Positions 29,617 to 41,213 of a stretch of 64,000 nucleotides of DNA are shown here, in pieces (within the stretch, counting starts at the first letter, position 1; every line of letters starts with the position of its first letter). The notes below the pieces were generated by a model, which saw nothing but the letters and a program-made list of their open reading frames with translations, did not search any database and was not told where the DNA came from. The stretch lies in the NCBI RefSeq assembly GCF_003086295.3, contig NC_092038.1:102083837-102147836 (forward strand), in the 5' to 3' direction. Source of the DNA: Arachis hypogaea. Taxonomy: Eukaryota > Streptophyta > Magnoliopsida > Fabales > Fabaceae. The translations under genes and the position numbers were made by a program.

Positions 29617-30684
29617 GGTGGACTCATTCCTTAACTTCCTTGTTCTTATCTCTTTGTGTTTCGGTTTTATGCTATATATTTGTCTATGTTTTGAGTCTTT
29701 ACTACATGATCATTAGTATTTAGTAACTATGTCTTAAGGCTATGAATAATTCCATGAATCCTTCACCTTTCTTAAATGAAAAATGTTTTTAATACAAAAG
29801 AACAAGAAGTACATGAGTTTCGAATTCATCCTTGAAATTAGTTTAATTATATTGATGTGGTGACAATACTTTTTGTTTTCTGAATGAATGCTTGAACAGT
29901 GAATATTTTTGATCTTGTTGTTTATGAATGTTTAAATTGTTGGCTCTTGAAAGAATGATTAACAAAGAGAAATGTTATTGATAATCTAAACAATCATGAA
30001 ATTGATGCTTGAAGCAAGAAAAAGCAGTGAAAAAGAAAGAAGCTTACGAAAAAAAAGCAAGCAGAAAAAGCTAATAGCCCTTAAAACCAAAAGGCAAGGG
30101 TAAAAAGGATCCAAGGCATTGAGCATCAGTGGATCGCAGGGCCCAAGGAAATAAAATCCAGGCCAAAGCGGCTAAATCAAGCTGTCCCTAACCATGTCCT
30201 TGTGTCTTGAAGGTCCAAGTAAAAAGCTTGAGACTGAGTGGTTAAAGTCGTGATCCAAAACAAAAAGAGTGTGCTTAAGAGCTTTGGACACCTCTAACTG
30301 GGGCAAAGCTGAGTCACAATCTGAAAAGGTTCACCCAGTCATGTGTCTGTGGCATTTATGTATCCGGTGGTAATACTGGAAAACAAAGTGCTTAGGGCCA
30401 CGGCCAAGACTCATAAAAGTAGTTGTGTTCAAGAATCAACATACTTAACTAGGAGAATCAATAACACTATCTGAACTCTGAGTTCCTATGGATGCCAATC
30501 ATTCTAAACTTCTAAGGATAAAGTGAGATGCCAAAACTGTTCAGAAGCAAAAAGCCACAAGTCCCACTCATCTAATTAGAACTAATATTCATTGATATTT
30601 TGGGATTTATAGTATATTCTCTTCTTTTTATCCCATTTGATTTTCAGTTGCTTGGGGACAAGCAACAATTTAAGTTTGGTGTTG
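29617..30684 (+). other. 3' untranslated region of element D
   Basis: A further copy of the conserved non-coding block also present in B and G (GTGCTTAAGAGCTTTGGACA, GTATCCGGTGGTAATACTGG). It ends in hairpin GTTGCTTGGGGACAAGCAAC (30647-30666), AA, TTTAAGTTTGGTGTTG and the LTR. No gene seen. Confidence 0.65.
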
Positions 30685-33600
30685 TGATGAGCAGATAATT
30701 TATACGCTTTTTGACATTATTTTTAGGTAGTTTCTAGTAGGATCCAGCTACTTTTAGGGATGTTTTTATTAGTTTTTATGAAAAATTCACATTTCTGGAC
30801 TTTACTATGAGTTTGTGTATTTTTTTGTGATTTCAGGTATTTTCTGGCTGAAATTGAGGGACCTGAGCAAAAATCTGATAGGAGGCTGACAAAGGACTGC
30901 TAATGCTGTTGGATTCTGACCTTACTGCACTCGAAATGGAATTTCTGGAGCTACAAAACTTCAAATGGCGCGCTCTCAATTGCGTTGGAAAGTAGACATT
31001 TAGAGCTTTCCAGCAATATAAAATAGTCCATGCTTTATTCGAGTTTAGATGATGCAAACTGGTGTTCAACGCCAGTTTCATGCTACATTTTGGATTAAAA
31101 CGCCAGAAACACGTCACAAACCAGAGTTAAACGCAAAAAACACGTTACAACATGGCGTTTAACTCCAAGAGAAGCCTTTGCATGTGTAAAACTCAAGCTC
31201 AGCCCAAGCACACACCAAGTGGGCCCCGAAAGTGGATTTCTGCACTTAGACTTATTTCTGTAAACCCTAGTAACTAGTCTAGTATAAATAGAACTTTTTA
31301 CTATTGTATTAGACATCTTGGGATTATCTTTTGATCCTTTGATCACGTTTTGGAGGCTAGCCTCTCGGCCATGCCTGGACCTTGTTCTTATGTATTTTCA
31401 ATGGTAGAGTTTCTACACACCATAGATTAAAGGTATGGAGCTCTGCTGTACCTCGAGTATTAATGCAAAGTACTATTGTTCTATTCAATTCACGCTTATT
31501 TTTATTCTAAGATATCCATTCGCACCCAAGTACCTGATAAATGTGATGATTATGTGACGCTCATCACCATTCTCACTTATGAACGTGTGCCTGACAACCA
31601 CTTTCGTTCTACATGCAAATAAGCTTGAATAAATATCTCTTGGATTCCTTAATCAGAATCTTCGTGGTATAAGCTAGAATCCTGACAAACCCCAATTTGA
31701 CGGTTTGTTCTGTATTGAATTTAGAGTATTTTGATAACCTTTTGTCACATTTAGCTTATGAATTAGCATGGTTTTGTTATCTCTCCCATATTTGTGCTTA
31801 AGTATAAAAACATGCTTTTTAAGCCTTATTATTGATGAATTCTAATTTCTCTTTGATTCCATAAGATGCCTTGATGTGTTTGCTAGTAATTACAGGATTG
31901 AAATAGGCTAGGCATGGATCAAAGGAAGCAAGGAAGGAAGCATGCAAGTGGAGAGAAGCACAAAAAGCCAAAGAGTTGATCTCGGCCAAGCACGCGTACG
32001 CGCACAAGGCGCTCGCGCGCACATTGCGAAATAGGCCAAGGACGCGCACGCGTACCATGCGCGCACGCGCCGATGATGGCACATGCCCTCACTAATGCAG
32101 CACGTGCCTGGCGATTTTGGAAGGTTTCAGCAACCAACTTTGGCGCTAAAATGCATATAAGGGCCAAGGATTGAAGGGGATTGACAACTAACACAATTCA
32201 TTCATACATAGACACACACTCACTAGGATTAGTTTAGTTTTAGTTTCTAGAGAGAGAAGCTCTCACTTCTCTCTAGAATTAGAATTAGGATTAGGTTTAG
32301 GTTAATCTCTCTTCTTAGATCTATGTTTAATTCCTACTTTGATTCAATTTTCCTTTATCAATTCTCAATCTTCGTCTCCTCCTCTTTCTAGTTATGTGTT
32401 TTAATAATTGTAATTCTTCATTTTGTCTTGGATAGATTGTTGTTCCTTTATTTCCTTTCAATAATGCAATTTGAGGTAATTCATGATAATTGTGATTTCC
32501 TTGATTGTTGGTGTTAATTCTTTGCAATAATTGTTGTTAGATTCTATTCTTGTTGTCAATTCACCATGCTTTTCCTTTATGCCTTCCAAGTGTTTGATGA
32601 AATGCTTGGTTGGATTTTAGTATAGATTTTGTTCCTCTTGGCTTTGGTTGAGTAATTAGTGACTCTTGAGTTATCTAATTCCTTTGTTGATTGATAATTA
32701 GAAGTTGCTAATCGATTTGAATATCTCTAAAGCTAGTCTTCCCTTTAGGAGTTGATTAGGACTTGAGGAATCAAATTGATTCATCCACTTGACTTTCCTC
32801 CATGGTTAGAGGTTGACTAAGTGGGAGCAATGAACAATTCTCATCACAATTGAGAAAGATAACTAGGATAGGACTTCTAGTTCTCATACCTTACCAAGAG
32901 TCTTTTATAGTTGTTAGTTTATTTTCATTGCCATTTACTTTCATGCCTCTTATCAAAACCCCAAAATAACTCACAACCAATAACAAGACACTCTATTGTA
33001 AGTCCTAGGGAGAACGACCCGAGGTTCAATACTTCGGTTTATAAATTCTAGGGGTTTGTACTAGTGACAAACAACTTTTTGTACGAAAGGATTATTGTTT
33101 GGTTTAGAGACTATACTTTACAACGAGATTTTATTAGTGAAATTCTAAACCATCAAAAATCCAATCGTCAAATCCATTGGCAGCATTCTTGAGAATCTGA
33201 AAAGTCTAAACCTTGTCTGTGGTATTCTGAGTAGGATTCAGGGATTGAATGACTGTGACGAGCTTCAAACTCGCGACTGTATGGCGTGGTGACAAACGCA
33301 AAAGAATAGTAAATCCTATTCCTGCATGATCGAGAACCGACAGATGATTAGCCGTGCGGTGACAGCGCACCTGGACCATTTTCACTGAGAGGACGAACGG
33401 TAGCCATTGACAACGGTGATCCCCCAACATACAGCTTGCCATGGAAAGAAGTAAGAATGATTGGATGAAAGCAGTAAGAAAGTAAAGATTCAGAAGGAAC
33501 ACAGTATCTTCATGCGCTTATCTGAAATTCCCACCAATGAATTACATAAGTATCTCTATCTCTATTTTATGTTTTATTTATCTTTATATTCGAAAACCAT

Positions 33601-33782
33601 TATAACCATTAGAATCCGCCTGACTGAGATTTACAAGATGACCATAGCTTGCTTCATACCAACAATCTCCGTGGAATCGACCCTTACTCACGTAAGGTTT
33701 ATTACTTGGACGACCCAGTACACTTGCTGGTTAGTTGTGCGAAGTTGTGAAGAATGTGTGTGAACCATAGTATTGTGTACCA
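30685..33782 (+). repeat. Internal LTR inside composite element B, split by a solo LTR
   Basis: Begins TGATGAGCAGATAATTTATA at 30685, holds TATAAATAG at 31283, is interrupted at 31683-33170, and ends TTGTGTACCA at 33782. About 1605 bases without the insertion. It is followed by a decayed primer site, so on its right side it behaves as a 5' LTR, while on its left it follows a normal 3' untranslated region. Confidence 0.75.
31683..33170 (+). mobile_element. Solo LTR I (Ty3/gypsy-type)
   Basis: 1488 bases, TGACAAACCCC...AATCGTCA, flanked by AATCC at 31678-31682 and 33171-33175, and inserted into the LTR begun at 30685. No internal region, so it is the product of LTR-LTR recombination. It contains a CpG-dense patch (31980-32085, CACGCGTACGCGCAC). 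The segment near 33000 (CTAGGGAGAACGACCCGAGG) is the complement of a block shared with J, K and H, so all belong to one LTR superfamily. Confidence 0.85.
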
Positions 33783-34407
33783 AGTTTTTGGAGCCATTGC
33801 TAGGGGTTGTTCGAGTTGTGAAAAGTATGAGTCACAATTTTGCCTATCAGAGGGCCCAAAGGAATAAAATTCTGACCTAAGCAGCTAAATCAAGTTGTCC
33901 CTAACCATGTGCTTGTGTCATGAAGGCCCAAGTGAAAAGCTTGGACTGAGTGGTTAAAGTCGTGATCCAAAGTAAAAGAGTGTGCTTAAGAACTCTGGGC
34001 ACCTCTAACTAGGTACTCTAGCAAAGCTGAGTCACAATCTGAAAAGGTTCACCCAGTTATGTGTCTGTGGCATTTATGTACCCGGTGGTAATACTGGAAA
34101 AACAAAATGCTAAGGGTCACAGCCAAGACTCAAAGAAGCTATGTTCAAGAATCTATCAAAGTTAAACTAGGAAAATCAATAACCTCATATGCATGATGAG
34201 TTCTGAAAGAAGCCAATCATTTTGAGTTTCAAGGGATAAAGTGAGATGCCAAAACTATTCAGAAGCAAAAACCTATAGCCCCGCTCATCTAATTTGAATT
34301 TGAGCTTCATTAAAGACTCTGAGATTTTATTGCACCATAATATTCTTTTTATCCTATTTTATTTGTCTAGTTGATTGGGGACAAGCAACAATTTAAGTTT
34401 GGTGTTG
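33783..34407 (+). other. Decayed primer site fused to a 3' untranslated tail
   Basis: TGGAGCCATTGCTAGGG (33789-33805) is a tRNA-Asp primer site with four mismatches. Some 20 bases later the sequence jumps to the conserved 3' block (from about 33840), so gag, pol and ORF2 have been deleted. It ends with hairpin GTTGATTGGGGACAAGCAAC (34370-34389, one stem pair lost), TTTAAGTTTGGTGTTG and the outer LTR. Confidence 0.7.
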
Positions 34408-36083
34408 TGATGAGCAGATATTTTATACGCTTTTTGGTAGTGTTTTCATATAGTTTTTAGCATGTTTTATTGACTTTTTGTTATATTTTTATTAATTTTT
34501 ATTCAAAAATCACATTTCTGGACTTCACTATGAGTTTGGGTGTTTTTCTATAATTTCAAGTATTTTCTGACTGAAATTGAGGGACCTGAGCAATTATCTG
34601 ATTCAGAGGCTGAGAAAGGACTGCAGATGTTATTGGATTCTGACCTCCCTGCACTCAATTGCATTTTTCTGGAGCTACAAAAATCCAATTAACGCGCTCT
34701 TAATTGGGCTGGAACGCTAACATCTTGGGCTTTCCAGAAATGTATAATAATCCATACTTTTTCCTAGATTTGATGGTCCAAATTGGCGTTTAAACGTCAG
34801 CTAAAGACCCTTTTCTGGCATTAAACACTGGAACTGGCACCAGAGCTGGAGTTAAACGCCCAAACTGGTACCTAAGTTGGTGTTTAATTCCAAGAATAGC
34901 CTATGCACGTGAAAGCTTCAAAGCTCAGCCCAAACACTCACCAAGTGGGTCCCGAAAGTGGATTTCTGCACTATCTGCACTTAGCTACTCATTTTCTGTA
35001 AACCTAGGTTACTAGTTTAGTATAAAAACTACTTTTAGAGATTCATTTTGTAACTGATGACATTCTACATCTCATATTGTATCTTCTACGGCATGAGTCT
35101 CTAAATCCCATAGGTGGGGGTGAGGAGCTCTGTTGTGTTTCAATGGATGAATGCAATTACCATTGTTTTATATTCAATCACGCTTGCTTCTGTTCTAAGA
35201 TACTCACATGTACTTCAATATGAAGAATGTGATGATCCGTGACATTAATCATCATTCTCAAATTTATGAATGCGTGCTTGACAACCACTTCCGTTCTATT
35301 CGAGCTCAACGTAGTCATTGGGCGACAGCTTGAGTGTGTATCTCTTGGGTTTCTAATCCACGAGTTTGATTTGCATCTCCTGACAATAGAGCATTCAGAC
35401 TCGTGAGATCAGAACCTTTGTGGTAGAGGCTAGAACCAATTGGCAGCATTCCTGAGATCCGAAAAGTCTAAACCTTTTCTGTGGTATTCCGAGTAGGATC
35501 TGGGACGGGATGACTGTGACGACCTTTAAACTCACGAATGTTGGGCACAGTGACAGTGTGCAAAAGGATAGAGAGATCCTATTCCGACACAAGTGAGAAC
35601 CGACAGATGATTAGTCGTGTGGTAGTTGTGCCTGGTATTTTTCATCCGAGACGAGAGATCCGACAGTTGATTAGCCGTACAAAAACTGTAACTGGACCAT
35701 TTTTGAGAGGAGGGATGGTAGCCATTGACAACGGTAATCCACCAACATACAGCTTGCCTTGGAAGGAAGCCATGCGTGTTTGGAGAAGAAGACAATAGAA
35801 AGCAAAGATTCAGAAGACATAGCATCTCTGAAACCGCAACCTGTTCTCCATTACTGAATAACAAGTATCATTCATTTCATGCTCTTTTAATTTTTACAAA
35901 CGAAATCATTTTTATCACTAATCTCCTTACTAAGAGTTACAGGATAACCATAGCTTGCTTCAAGCCGGCAATCTCTGTGGGATCGACCCTTACTCACGTA
36001 AGAAATTATTACTTGGATGACCCAGTACACTTGCTAGTTAATTGTGCAGAGTTGCAAAGCTGTGATTGCAATTCCATGCACCA
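34408..36083 (+). repeat. 3' LTR of composite element B
   Basis: TGATGAGCAGATATTTTATA...CCATGCACCA, 1676 bases. It shares with the LTR at 3770 features absent from the internal LTRs (GGTAGTGTTTTCATATAG start; GAGTGTGTATCTCTTGGGTT). It is followed by TTGAG and by the resumed gag of element A. Confidence 0.85.
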
Positions 36084-36218
36084 TTGAGCAGGCAAATACC
36101 TGAGAGACCTCCAAGTACATTTCCTGGTGATACAATAGTGAACCCAAGAGAAAACTGCAAGGCCATTCAATTGAGAAGTGGTAAAGTGTCTGGTTCTGAG
36201 ACTAAGGTCAATGAGGAG
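36084..36218 (+). pseudogene. gag pseudogene of element A, 3' part
   Basis: Continues the frame broken at 3769: LSRQIPERPPSTFPGDTIVN, then PRENCKAIQLRSGKVSG. The CKAI.LRSGK block is the one that follows gag in C (ECKAI) and G ([10 protein letters not shown]). It is cut at 36218 by the next insertion. Confidence 0.8.
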
Positions 36219-37248
36219 TGATGTGGCGGAAATTGGCCGATTAAGAATTTATAGAGAAAACAATGTTGCAAGTACAGTTCTCAACCGAATGAAATCCGCT
36301 TATCAATTTAGAAGGGGTTGTCACAAAATTTAGAAATAAAATACTGGGAATATGAATCCCAGGTCGTCTCCCTACGAGTTGCAGGGAGGGTGCTATTTTA
36401 TTAATCAGAGGTTTTCCAAGAAATTTTTGAGTTTGAGAAACAGAGAAATAGATAGTAGTAAATTCAGGTAAAAGCCTTGACTGGGAGAAGATTAAATGGA
36501 AGTTCTATCCCTGTTGAACTTTTTCAAGTGTAATAATAAAAGGGTTGTTATCCTACTTAGTTATCCCTCATATAATAAGAGAAAGTCAAGTAACTCTCAA
36601 ACTAATCCTATCGCTTACGTCCTAATCCTTTCCTAAGAAAGGAGTAGAGTCGACGATAGGAGAATTAGCCAACAACTTCCAATTAATATTAACACTTGAG
36701 TATTCCAACTCAAGGTTTTCCTTTTAATCAGCTCCCAATCAAGTTAGAGAACTACTCCATTATCATAAATATAACTTTCACAGAATTAAGAGAGGAATAA
36801 AAGAAAGACATGATAATTAATAACTAAAATTCAATTAAAAGTAAAAATGGTTCTTTGCATTAACAAATCCCAAAATCATGAACATACTTATCTAAACAGA
36901 GTCAATGGGCAATAAAAAAGTAAAGGAATGGAGAAACAAACTAGAATGACGAAGCTCCAACGGAGGTAATGAATCCTCTCAATATCCAAAGCAAAGCAAT
37001 AAAACTCTAAAACTATGAATGTGAAGAAAACCTAGAGGAATGAGTAGAATTCTCTCTAGATTCCAAAACTAAACTAAAACTCTGCAGAATGAGAATCTCT
37101 CCCGAGTCTCTGCATGTTCCCTGGCTCTAGTCTGTGCTTCTGGGCCAAAAACTGGGTCAAAACTCAGCCCAAAATCGCCCCCAGCATTTTCTGTCAATTC
37201 TGCAGATTGCGTATGTCACGCGTACACGTCGCTGGTCATCTTAGTGTA
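36219..37248 (-). mobile_element. Partial LTR K of a gypsy-type element
   Basis: Starts TGATGTGGCGG directly after the gag of A. It shares with the LTRs of J, H and I the order: GGTTGTCACAA, CCCAGGTCGTCTCCCTACGAG, GTTGCAGGGAGGG, then pyrimidine-poor sequence with AACTCAAGG and a closing TCACGCGTACACGTCGC patch. It reads as a minus-strand LTR end. It stops abruptly at a CACTA terminus. No coding capacity. Confidence 0.6.
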
Positions 37249-38322
37249 CACTACAAGAAAACCAGGATTTTGCTACGCTTTTAAAGCGTGGCGAAAAGTT
37301 GAAAAAAGCGTAGCGATAGCTTTTCGCGACGCTTTTTGAGCTACCGGCACGCTTTTGAAAGGGTCACAACTGCTAGTGTGCCGGTTGCTCTATCGCCACG
37401 CTTTTGGTGACTTATGGCCATGTTTTTTCTGTCGCCACGCTTTTATCTATTGCCACACTTTTAAGCATGGCTGTATGTGAAAGATATCGGTACGCTTTTA
37501 AAGCATGCCAATAGCTGGAGATACGGCTACGCTTTAAAGCGTGCCAACAGCGAGAGATATCGCTACGCTTTTAAAGCGTGTCAGTAGCAAATGATATGGC
37601 TACGCTTTTAAAGTGTAGCTGTTGATGACTATTGTACAATATGACTACGCTTTTAAAGCGTAGCTATAACTTTGTTAAGGTTCTATTGTTCTTTCTCTAA
37701 TCTTTGTAATAAAATCTTATAAAATTCATAGATAATTGTAAAATTTATACAATAACCATTAATTTTAAATCAACTAATCCAATCTTTATAAACTTGTCAC
37801 CAAATATAGTGTGATTGACCACATGACATGCTCTAACAAAATACCAAAAATCAAAATCATTACAACAACTATTACATTATCTACTTCCTTTACATATTAT
37901 TACATAAGAGAAAAAATTTTAGAATCAATAGGAAGTTACAAAAGAGACCACTAGTTTTTACTGAAACAAAAAAACACTACTAGTACCCAAGCTAACGAAG
38001 ATTCTAAGCAAGCTACCATCCTTGAATTTCATATTACTAATCCAGGAGCCATAATTTCAATCCAGCTGGATCATATACCAAACGCAATGCCATGCAGCTC
38101 TTGAGAAAACATGAGCCATCATTTCAAACCACCTGAAGAAAATAGATAATCTTCCTTCAAGTCTAGGAAAGTAAAGAGAAAGCCAATTAAATTACTTATT
38201 ACCGAAACTTTACCTGGTACAAGGAGGAGCAGTGTTGCTCAAATCACAACCTCCAATTTTGTATGTCCTTTTTGCAAGCACAACAACCAAAAGTATGTAA
38301 GAACATGATTGTGAGTATATGC
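37249..38322. mobile_element. One end of a CACTA DNA transposon
   Basis: CACTACAAGAAAACC at 37249 is the standard CACTA terminus, preceded by GTA, a possible three-base target duplication. Subterminal palindromic repeats follow (37275-37670). From 37670 to 38322 the sequence is AT-rich without a credible transposase frame. The opposite terminus (ending TTCTTGTAGTG) is not in the window, because element J interrupts the transposon at 38323. Confidence 0.75.
37275..37670. repeat. CACTA subterminal palindromic repeats
   Basis: About a dozen copies of GCTACGCTTTTAAAGCGTGGC or a half of it, in both orientations, spaced 20-45 bases by AT-rich sequence including GAGATATCG. They resemble the subterminal transposase-binding repeats of CACTA elements. 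Confidence 0.75.
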
Positions 38323-39719
38323 ATTGACGATCGGGTTTTCTATTGGTATAAATGTTTGGTTGTCACAAGTAACAAGCCCAATAAAATTTATAAATCGAAG
38401 TATTCAAACCTCGGGTCGTCTTCTCAAGGAATTGCAGGGAAGTTTCTTATTATTGGTTATGAAAAAATGTGTTTTTGGGGTTTTTAAGATAAGAAGCAAG
38501 AATAGTAAATGGTAATAAAAATCAAATGTCTAGAAAAGCTCTTGGAAAGGAGAAGATTAATCGGAAGTTGTATCCTTGTTGGATTTCCCAAGATTAATAA
38601 TAATAGGTTGTTGTTTCCACTTAGTTAACCCTCAACGAATGAAGGAAAGTCAAGTTAAAAGTCAACTTCTATTCACAAGTCCTAATCCTCTCCCTTGGGA
38701 AGGATTAGTGTTAGTGACTAGAGAGCCAGCAACAATAAACCCAATTACAATTTAACTCTTGAGTCTTCCAACTCAAGGGGGTCCTAATATTAATCAACTC
38801 CAAAGCCAAGTTGGGAGCCTACTCTACTAACATGAATGCCATTACACCATATTATAACATAAATTGAAGAAAGTAATAAAAAATATGAAATATCTCAAAT
38901 TGCATTAAATAGAGAATCAAATCTAACATGAAGAGTATAAGAGAATTAAGTAAAAGAACATGGAACATGGAACTCAGAAGAAATTGGAAGTTGAAATAAT
39001 AAGAAATCCTAATCCTAATCCTAAGAGAAATCCTAATTTCTAAAACCTATGAGAGAGGAGAGAATCTCCTCTCTCTCTAAAAACTACATCTAAATTATGA
39101 AAAGTGAATTATGAGTCGTCTCTGTTGTTTCCTTATGAATGGATGCATTCCCCCACTTTATAGCCTGTAATATGTGTTTTCTGAGCCAAGAACTGGGTCA
39201 AAAACAGCCCAGAATTCGCTGGTTATGAAATCTGCCACGCTGATTTTTGTCACAGTGATGCGTCTGCGTTTGCGTCGCCTAGCTGTATAGCCACTATGGC
39301 AAATTATATATCAAATCAAAGCCCTAGACGTTAGCTTTCCAACGCAACTAGAACCACATCATTTGGATCTCTGTAGCTCATGTTATGACCGTTTTAGTGC
39401 GAAGAGGTCAGGCTAACAGCTTTAGCAGTTTCTTCAGTTTCTTGTATTCCTTCTACTTTTGCATGCTTCCTTTCCATCCTCTAAGCCTTTCCTGCCCTGT
39501 AATCTCTGAAAAAACTTAACACACATATCACGGCATCTAATGGTAATAAGAGAGGATTAAGATTAGCTAAATTAAGACTAAAGAAGCATGTTTTCAGTCA
39601 TAGCACAAAATCAGGAAGGAAAAATGTAAACTCATGCAAATTATATGAATAAGTGTGTAAAGAATTGATAAAAACCACCCAATTGAGCATAAGATAAACC
39701 ATAGAATAGTGGTTTATCA
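38323..39719 (-). repeat. 3' LTR of element J
   Basis: 1397 bases in the same LTR superfamily as solo LTRs I and H (GGTTGTCACAAGTAACAA, CTCGGGTCGTCTTCTCAAGG). It includes a short CpG patch near 39236-39290. No gene inside. Confidence 0.8.
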
Positions 39720-41213
39720 ACCTCCCTACACTTAAACATTAGCATGTCCTCATGCTAAGCTCAAGTGAAGCTATAGAGGAGTGAAGAGGAATGATAGAGA
39801 GTATGCAATGCAACCTATCTATGCGGATGCAACTACATGCAAAATGTTTCTTCCTACTTGGTTAAAAGTAAATAAGTTCTCCAAGACAAAAATAATTCAA
39901 ATTCCACTAATTCAAATCATATAGTGAAAACAAGTGAACTTGTAAGAAGATAGCTCATGAAAGCAGGGAACATAGAATCAAGCGTTGAACCCTCACTGGT
40001 AGTGTATGTGCACTCTAATATCTCTAATGTATAGGGTAATTCACTCTACTCTTCTTTAGTCATACTTTCTAAACTTTGTTCTTCATCTAACCAATCAACA
40101 AATATTTAGTATACCAATGCAAACATCATGAGGTCTTTTCAAGGTTGTAATGGGGCTGAGGTAAAGGTAAGGATGTATATATAAGGCTAAGTGAGCTAAC
40201 AAAGTGAATCCTTGCTTAGTCTAAGATCTCACCTAGCATACACACTTTATATAATTTCAAAGTTCTTTACCTAGCTACCCAAATTTTTCCACTTTTGTAT
40301 TACATGCTCATGCACCAAATTTATTTTTGAATTTTATCCCATGTGCATTGGTTCTTTTTATTTTGCATTGGGGTAATTTTTGTATCCCCTTATTTAATTA
40401 CTTAAATTTTTTTGATGCACATGGTAATTTAATTTATTTTGATTTCACATGAGCATGCTTCCCAAACCTTGAAATAACTTATTCAATTTAATTCCCTTTT
40501 TTCCTATCATCCTATGTTCCCATAAAATTCCCCATACTTAAATTATACACAATATCTATCTTAAGCTTACCAAGGATTCAACTTGGGATTTTTAATTTGT
40601 TTTTCTGCTTAAGGCTAGTCATGTGGTCATAAAATAGAAGAGGGGGTCAAAAAGGCTCAAAGGGGCTAACAAAGGTGATTGAAAGGGTATGCTATTTGGG
40701 ATAAGTGAGCTAATAATCAAATGATGGCCTCAATCATATGCAAGCATGTAAATACACTAAATAATGGACATATAGAATGGAACAAAGCAAAGATTGTAAT
40801 TATAGTGAAGAAAACACACAAGAATAAAAGTTTATGGTTAAATAATGTAACCATGTAATTAGGCTCAAAATCTCACAGGTTGTGTGTTCTTTGGCTCAAA
40901 AACCATGTTCCAAATACAACTTCAAACAAATTTAACACAAAAAATTTTGATTTTAAATTAGTGAGATTCTTCAAAATAAGGTCTTTAGAAGAAATTTATT
41001 ATTTTTTAACCAAGTAGAATATGCATAAAATCAAACAAACATGCATTCAAATATGCAAATGCAACAATGAACAAACAAAGAAAATAGAGTATTGGTGTTG
41101 AAAAAAAGGTAACTAACCCCTGGAAGTCGGTATCGACCTCCCAACACTTAAAGATTGCACCATCCTCGGTGCATGCTAAGATGTGCAAGTGGATGGGGGT
41201 TGTGGTTCCTCAG
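39720..41213 (-). other. Internal 3' region of element J with two hairpin-polypurine modules
   Basis: Non-coding. On the minus strand, module 1 next to the LTR is hairpin TTAGCATGAGGACATGCTAA (39739-39758), TG, then TTTAAGTGTAGGGAGGT (39720-39736) touching the LTR. Module 2, about 1.4 kb upstream, is hairpin TGCACCGAGGATGGTGCA (41156-41173) with TTTAAGTGTTGGGAGGT just after it (41136-41153). Between them lie AT-rich stretches; I see no ORF2-like frame. Confidence 0.6.

Larger units (their letters stand above)
3770..36083 (+). mobile_element. Composite Athila-like Ty3/gypsy element B with nested insertions
   Basis: The outer LTRs (3770-5337 and 34408-36083) belong to one subfamily and are flanked by the same five bases, TTGAG, at 3765-3769 and 36084-36088. 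The interrupted gag of element A reads on across the duplication. Inside lie a tRNA-Asp primer site, leader, decayed gag and pol, element C, two more LTRs (25056-26597, 30685-33782), the partial element D and solo LTR I. The two extra LTRs lack matching target duplications, so simple nesting does not explain everything; unequal recombination or deletion must have joined pieces. The outer LTRs differ at many positions (several percent by eye), so the insertion is old. Confidence 0.75.
38323..41213 (-). mobile_element. Element J: minus-strand gypsy element, 3' end only
   Basis: The LTR at 38323-39719 begins TGACGATCGGG and ends GGTTTATCA on the plus strand (TGATAAACC...CGTCA on the minus). It is followed on its right by a purine-rich tract (minus AAGTGTAGGGAGGT) and about 1.5 kb of internal sequence without coding capacity. 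Element F cuts it at 41214, and the remainder lies beyond the window. The probable left target duplication is TGCAT (38318-38322). Confidence 0.75.

Noticed and set aside
38263..38515. Small plus-strand frames near 38300
   Set aside because: They cross the boundary between the CACTA fragment and the LTR of J, so they cannot be one ancestral gene.
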